In this document: piece after piece, positions 7,423-9,453 of the stretch
Numbering within the stretch: position 1 is the first letter of the stretch
Layout: each line of letters starts with the position of its first letter
Assembly (NCBI GenBank): GCA_012026855.1
Contig: VEOV01000174.1
Location: 1 to 9,453 of the forward strand
Reading direction: 5' to 3'
Length of the DNA stretch: 9,453 bases
Origin: Geobacter sp.
Lineage (GTDB): Bacteria > Desulfobacterota > Desulfuromonadia > Geobacterales > DSM-12255
Notes under the pieces: model-generated
The model's database searches: none
The model's input: only the letters and a program-made list of their open reading frames with translations
Told to the model about the DNA's origin: nothing
Program-made: the position numbers and the translations under genes

Positions 7423-8381
7423 AACCCCTCCAGATAATCGGTATAGACCACCAGCTGCCGCTGGGAGAGGATGCTGCGGCATTGGTCCACGTCACGGCCA
7501 ATGGCCGCCACCAGCTCATCCACGGTAGCAAACTTCTCTTCGCCCCGCAGCCGCTCGAAGAAGTAGACCCGGACCTCTTCACCGTACAGCTCGCCGGTGA
7601 AATCGAAGATGAAAACTTCAACAGTTCGTTTCCCCCCGTGGAAGGTGGGGTTGTTGCCGATGTTGCAGGCGCCGTCATAAAGGGTGTCGGCGATTCTCAC
7701 CTTGACCGCGTAGACACCGTCAAGGGGGATCAGCTCCTTGTCCGTAGCGATGTTGGCCGTGGGAAAACCGAGCAGTTTGCCCCGCTTCTCGCCATGAACC
7801 ACACAGCCGGCAACGGAAAAATTTCTCCCCAGGAAGTGAACGACATTAGCCACCTCACCGGCAAGGATCATCCGGCGCACCAGTGAACTGCTGTAAACAA
7901 CAGTGCCATCGGTGATGGGAGCAAGTTCCTCAACGGCAAAGGCCAGCTCGGCGCCAAGCCGTCGCAACAGATTCACATTCCCTTCCCGGTTGCGGCCAAA
8001 GGCATAGTCATGGCCGATGACCAGGCGCTTCATGCCGAGCCTGGTAACGAGGATCTCCCTGACAAACTCTTCGGCAGCAATGGCAGCAAATTCCATGGTG
8101 AACGGAATAATAACCAGATAATCAACACCGGAAGCCTCGATCAGTGTGATCTTCTCCTCAACGGTGCTGATCAGGGCGACACTCCTTGGTGTCGACAGAA
8201 CTTTCAATGGATGGGGATCAAAGGTTACCACCACCGAGACGCCGCCGATGTCAGCCGCCTCCCGCTTCAGTTTGCGGAAAATCTCCCGGTGGCCGAGATG
8301 GACACCATCAAAATTGCCGATGGTCACCACGGCATCCCGCAGGGGGGTCCCGATCTCTGCCAGAGAGCGGTAGATAATCAT
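7419..8381 (-). CDS. ribF: RibF, bifunctional riboflavin kinase / FAD synthetase
   Basis: This cytoplasmic enzyme converts riboflavin to FMN and then to FAD using ATP. The 320-residue length is normal. The N-terminal FAD synthetase (nucleotidyltransferase) module shows GNFDGVHLGH (22-31), FDPHP (54-58), GHDYAFGRNREG (123-134) and SSSLVR (164-169). The C-terminal riboflavin kinase module (about 185-315) shows GKLLGFPTAN (201-210), DGVYAV (221-226) and NIGNNPTFHGG (240-250) followed by VEVFIFDF. All key motifs are intact. The ATG at 8379-8381 overlaps the tatC stop as ATGA and is preceded by GAGGGGG (8389-8395) seven bases upstream, so translation is probably coupled to tatC. The gene ends in a second ATGA overlap with the UPF0104 gene. 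Confidence 0.97.
   Translation of the reverse strand: MIIYRSLAEIGTPLRDAVVTIGNFDGVHLGHREIFRKLKREAADIGGVSVVVTFDPHPLKVLSTPRSVALISTVEEKITLIEASGVDYLVIIPFTMEFAAIAAEEFVREILVTRLGMKRLVIGHDYAFGRNREGNVNLLRRLGAELAFAVEELAPITDGTVVYSSSLVRRMILAGEVANVVHFLGRNFSVAGCVVHGEKRGKLLGFPTANIATDKELIPLDGVYAVKVRIADTLYDGACNIGNNPTFHGGKRTVEVFIFDFTGELYGEEVRVYFFERLRGEEKFATVDELVAAIGRDVDQCRSILSQRQLVVYTDYLEGL
7427..7431 (-). promoter_or_regulatory. Ribosome-binding site fixing the UPF0104 gene start
   Basis: GGAGG, part of GGAGGGG at 7425-7431, lies four bases upstream of the ATG at 7420-7422, inside the last codons of ribF. It supports that start over an in-frame ATG at 7480-7482, which would add 20 residues (Pro/Ala/Gly rich) unlike the family and overlap ribF by 64 bases. 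Confidence 0.75.
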
Positions 8382-9223
8382 GCCGCGTCCCCCTCTGCGG
8401 CCGGAATCGCCCGTTTTTTGCCGAACAGGAAGGCCACCCAGACACTGACCTCATACATCAGGTACAGGGGGACCATGATCACGAACATGGTAATCAGGTC
8501 GGCATGGAAAGCGGCGATGATGGAGCTGGCCAGCAGCGCATATTTGCGGTTCCTGGCAAGCAGTGCATAGGAGACGAAGCCAAGCCTGGCCAGCAGCAGG
8601 GTGATTACCGGCAGCTCGAAAATCAGCCCGAAGATCAGGATCAGCCGGAGGCAGAAATTGACATAGGCAGACAGGTTGAACCAGCTCTGCAGACCTTCCA
8701 GCTCATAGGAGAGGGAAAAATTGATGATCACCGGCCAGATGATGATCAGGAAGAAGAGTGCGCCGACGCAAAAGGTCAGGGTACTGGCTGTCACAAACGG
8801 CACCACCAGCCGCTTCTCCTTGAAGGTCAGCCCGGGAGCGATAAACAGCCAGATTTGGTAGAAGACAATGGGGAGCACAATGATGAAACCGGCAATACAG
8901 GAGATCTTGCACTGCACGAAAAACGGCTCCAGCGGAGCGCTGTAGTTGAGCCGACGGTCCTTGACCGTGGTGGTCATCTCCTTTTCCAGCTGGTAACGGT
9001 TGTAGATGGAGGGGAAGCGCTGCTTGACTTCCGAGTAGACCGACTTCTTGATCTCGGTCAGATAGGTTTTGCCGGTGATCGGCTTTTCGATGAACGCCAG
9101 GATGTCGGTCGAGAAGTTCCAGGCAACCCCCATGCCGATAACCACGGCAACAACAATGACGATCAACCGTTTGCGCAGCTCAACCAGATGCTCTATGAAA
9201 GGGAGAACCTTCTCCTGCGTCAT
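8378..9223 (-). CDS. tatC: TatC, twin-arginine translocase core subunit
   Basis: TatC is the inner-membrane receptor that recognises the twin-arginine signal of folded, often cofactor-bearing exported proteins and recruits TatA for transport. The 281-residue protein starts with PFIEHLVELRKRL (8-20), the family signature; E15, R17 and P48 fall at the same numbers as in E. coli TatC. YQIWLFIAPGLTFKEKR (122-138) matches the conserved TM2/loop region, with F127 and E136 corresponding to E. coli F94 and E103. Six helices are predicted (about 19-37, 104-127, 140-168, 186-212, 226-240 and 243-266). Two features are odd: the first periplasmic loop is about 32 residues longer than in E. coli, and the usual TPPD motif reads FHAD (239-242), keeping only the Asp. 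No tatA or tatB is next to it. The start at 9221-9223 has a modest GGGG (9230-9233) six bases upstream. Confidence 0.95.
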   Translation of the reverse strand: MTQEKVLPFIEHLVELRKRLIVIVVAVVIGMGVAWNFSTDILAFIEKPITGKTYLTEIKKSVYSEVKQRFPSIYNRYQLEKEMTTTVKDRRLNYSAPLEPFFVQCKISCIAGFIIVLPIVFYQIWLFIAPGLTFKEKRLVVPFVTASTLTFCVGALFFLIIIWPVIINFSLSYELEGLQSWFNLSAYVNFCLRLILIFGLIFELPVITLLLARLGFVSYALLARNRKYALLASSIIAAFHADLITMFVIMVPLYLMYEVSVWVAFLFGKKRAIPAAEGDAA

Positions 9224-9254
9224 GAATTACCCCGGACTTAATTTAGAACAGTTA

Positions 9255-9283
9255 TTAATAGCACAGCCAAATGCCACGGGCAA
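9255..9283 (-). promoter_or_regulatory. Candidate promoter of the tatC-ribF-UPF0104-DUF2723 operon
   Basis: On the minus strand, TTGCCC (9278-9283) is followed by 17 bases and TATTAA (9255-9260). Each box matches four of six consensus bases, and a TG one base before the -10 gives it extended -10 character. Transcription would start near 9248, about 25 bases before the tatC ATG. It is the best candidate I found in the interval, but the match is only moderate. Confidence 0.4.
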
Positions 9284-9311
9284 CAGCTTTGCCGTTAATA
9301 AAAGAGCAACA

Positions 9312-9343
9312 CCGTCAACCGTAAATCAATTTCGGGTTGACAA
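9312..9343 (+). promoter_or_regulatory. BirA-type biotin operator (inverted repeat)
   Basis: The left half CCGTCAACC (9312-9320) and right half GGTTGACAA (9335-9343) form an inverted repeat with seven perfectly matched base pairs, GTCAACC/GGTTGAC, separated by exactly 14 bases (9321-9334). The known BirA operator has the form TTGTAAACC-spacer-GGTTTACAA with a spacer of about 14-16 bases, so the site differs mainly at the central T/A positions. The right half overlaps the perfect TTGACA -35 box of the plus-strand gene, which fits repression by biotin-loaded BirA. The repeat and spacing are seen directly; the identity of the binding protein is inference from resemblance and from the adjacent gene start. 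Confidence 0.65.
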
Positions 9344-9366
9344 GACAAAACCCACCATGCTACCAG
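9337..9366 (+). promoter_or_regulatory. Candidate promoter of the plus-strand (bioB-like) gene
   Basis: A perfect -35 TTGACA (9337-9342) is followed by 18 bases and a weak -10 TACCAG (9361-9366) preceded by TG one base before it, giving an extended -10. Predicted initiation near 9373 would leave a leader of only about 11 bases, just enough for the GGAGG ribosome-binding site. The -35 box lies within the right half of the BirA-like operator. The weak -10 and short leader lower confidence. Confidence 0.35.
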
Positions 9367-9383
9367 AGAGCCGGAGGTTTAAC

Positions 9384-9453
9384 ATGACAATTCTTCTCAA
9401 CAATCTGGCAGCACGGATCATCGCCGGAGAGCAGCTCTCCGCAGATGAAGCCA
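9384..9453 (+). CDS. bioB: Probable biotin synthase (BioB), N-terminal fragment cut by the window edge
   Basis: Twenty-three codons are visible, starting at ATG 9384-9386 with a strong GGAGG (9373-9377) six bases upstream. The peptide begins MTILLNNLAARIIAGEQLSA, then DEA. It resembles the N-terminal helix of BioB and related radical SAM enzymes (HydE, MqnC, MqnE), where a helix ending in A(G)E-x-L/I-S/T precedes an acidic EEA stretch. The radical SAM CxxxCxxC cluster motif would lie beyond the edge, so the fragment alone cannot identify the enzyme. The BirA-like operator directly upstream favours BioB, which inserts sulfur into dethiobiotin in the last step of biotin synthesis. Without it I would call only a radical SAM-like start. 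The gene is divergent from tatC. Confidence 0.6.
   Translation, partial: MTILLNNLAARIIAGEQLSADEA

Noticed and set aside
7423..7482. A 20-residue N-terminal extension of the UPF0104 protein from an ATG at 7480-7482
   Set aside because: It would overlap ribF by 64 bases, is not hydrophobic or family-like, and the ATG at 7420-7422 has a GGAGG site and an ATGA overlap.
8010..8570. A 186-codon plus-strand open frame across the ribF/tatC junction
   Set aside because: It runs opposite two well-supported genes and shows no family motif; it is a shadow frame.
8504..9241. A 245-codon plus-strand open frame opposite tatC, rich in Asp, Gln, Glu and Asn
   Set aside because: Its composition is that expected from the complement of a hydrophobic membrane protein. 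It has no recognisable domain, and the opposite strand encodes an unmistakable TatC with a proper start.
9279..9293. Small hairpin GGCAA/TTGCC with a five-base loop in the tatC-bioB intergenic region
   Set aside because: It is only five base pairs, no T-run follows on either strand, and it falls inside the candidate tatC promoter. Probably chance.
9384..9453. HydE, MqnC or MqnE as the identity of the plus-strand fragment
   Set aside because: The N-terminal helix would also fit these radical SAM enzymes, but the BirA-like operator directly upstream makes BioB more likely. Kept as alternatives because the cluster motif is outside the window.
1..9453. tRNA/rRNA genes, CRISPR arrays, insertion sequences, phage or defence genes
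   Set aside because: Nearly the whole window is accounted for by conserved core genes in tight operons, and I saw no repeat arrays, transposase or RNA-gene signatures.

Overview
The window looks like a chromosomal segment of a Geobacteraceae/Desulfuromonadia-type bacterium (Geobacter, Geotalea, Trichlorobacter and relatives). I infer this from the order pilB-pilT-pilC-pilS on one strand, which I recall as the Geobacter type IV pilus locus (followed there by pilR and pilA), and from a PilT that resembles the Geobacter PilT4 type. Base composition looks moderately GC-rich by eye; I did not count it. Nearly everything is coded on the minus strand, so transcription runs from high to low coordinates. 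Only the gene fragment at the right edge is on the plus strand.

Right edge (about 9224-9453): a divergent intergenic region of 160 bases separates tatC (minus) from the first 23 codons of a plus-strand gene. That region holds a near-perfect inverted repeat with the architecture of a BirA (biotin repressor) operator, GTCAACC-N14-GGTTGAC. It overlaps a consensus -35 box just upstream of the plus-strand start. Together with the N-terminal sequence, this makes the fragment most likely biotin synthase (bioB).

Middle (4540-9223): four tightly packed minus-strand genes: tatC (twin-arginine translocon), ribF (FMN/FAD synthesis), a UPF0104/LPG-synthase-TM family membrane protein, and a DUF2723 membrane protein (GT-C glycosyltransferase-like). 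The first two junctions are ATGA overlaps and the third has a 3-base gap, so they are probably one transcript.

Left (1-4539): a 113-base gap carries a near-consensus sigma-70 promoter (TTGACA-N17-TACTAT). It drives pilB (extension ATPase), pilT (retraction ATPase), pilC (inner-membrane platform) and pilS (sensor kinase, truncated by the window edge). PilB and PilT power extension and retraction of the pilus on the PilC platform, and PilS is expected to control pilin transcription with PilR. No strong terminator separates the tatC-DUF2723 cluster from pilB.

No tRNA, rRNA, CRISPR array, insertion sequence or obvious phage gene was seen. The less ordinary points are the BirA-like operator, a DUF2723/UPF0104 pair next to pilus genes, a roughly 32-residue insertion in the first periplasmic loop of TatC with a changed TPPD motif, and tandem MshEN-like motifs at the PilB N-terminus. 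I did not find a clearly novel multi-gene system.
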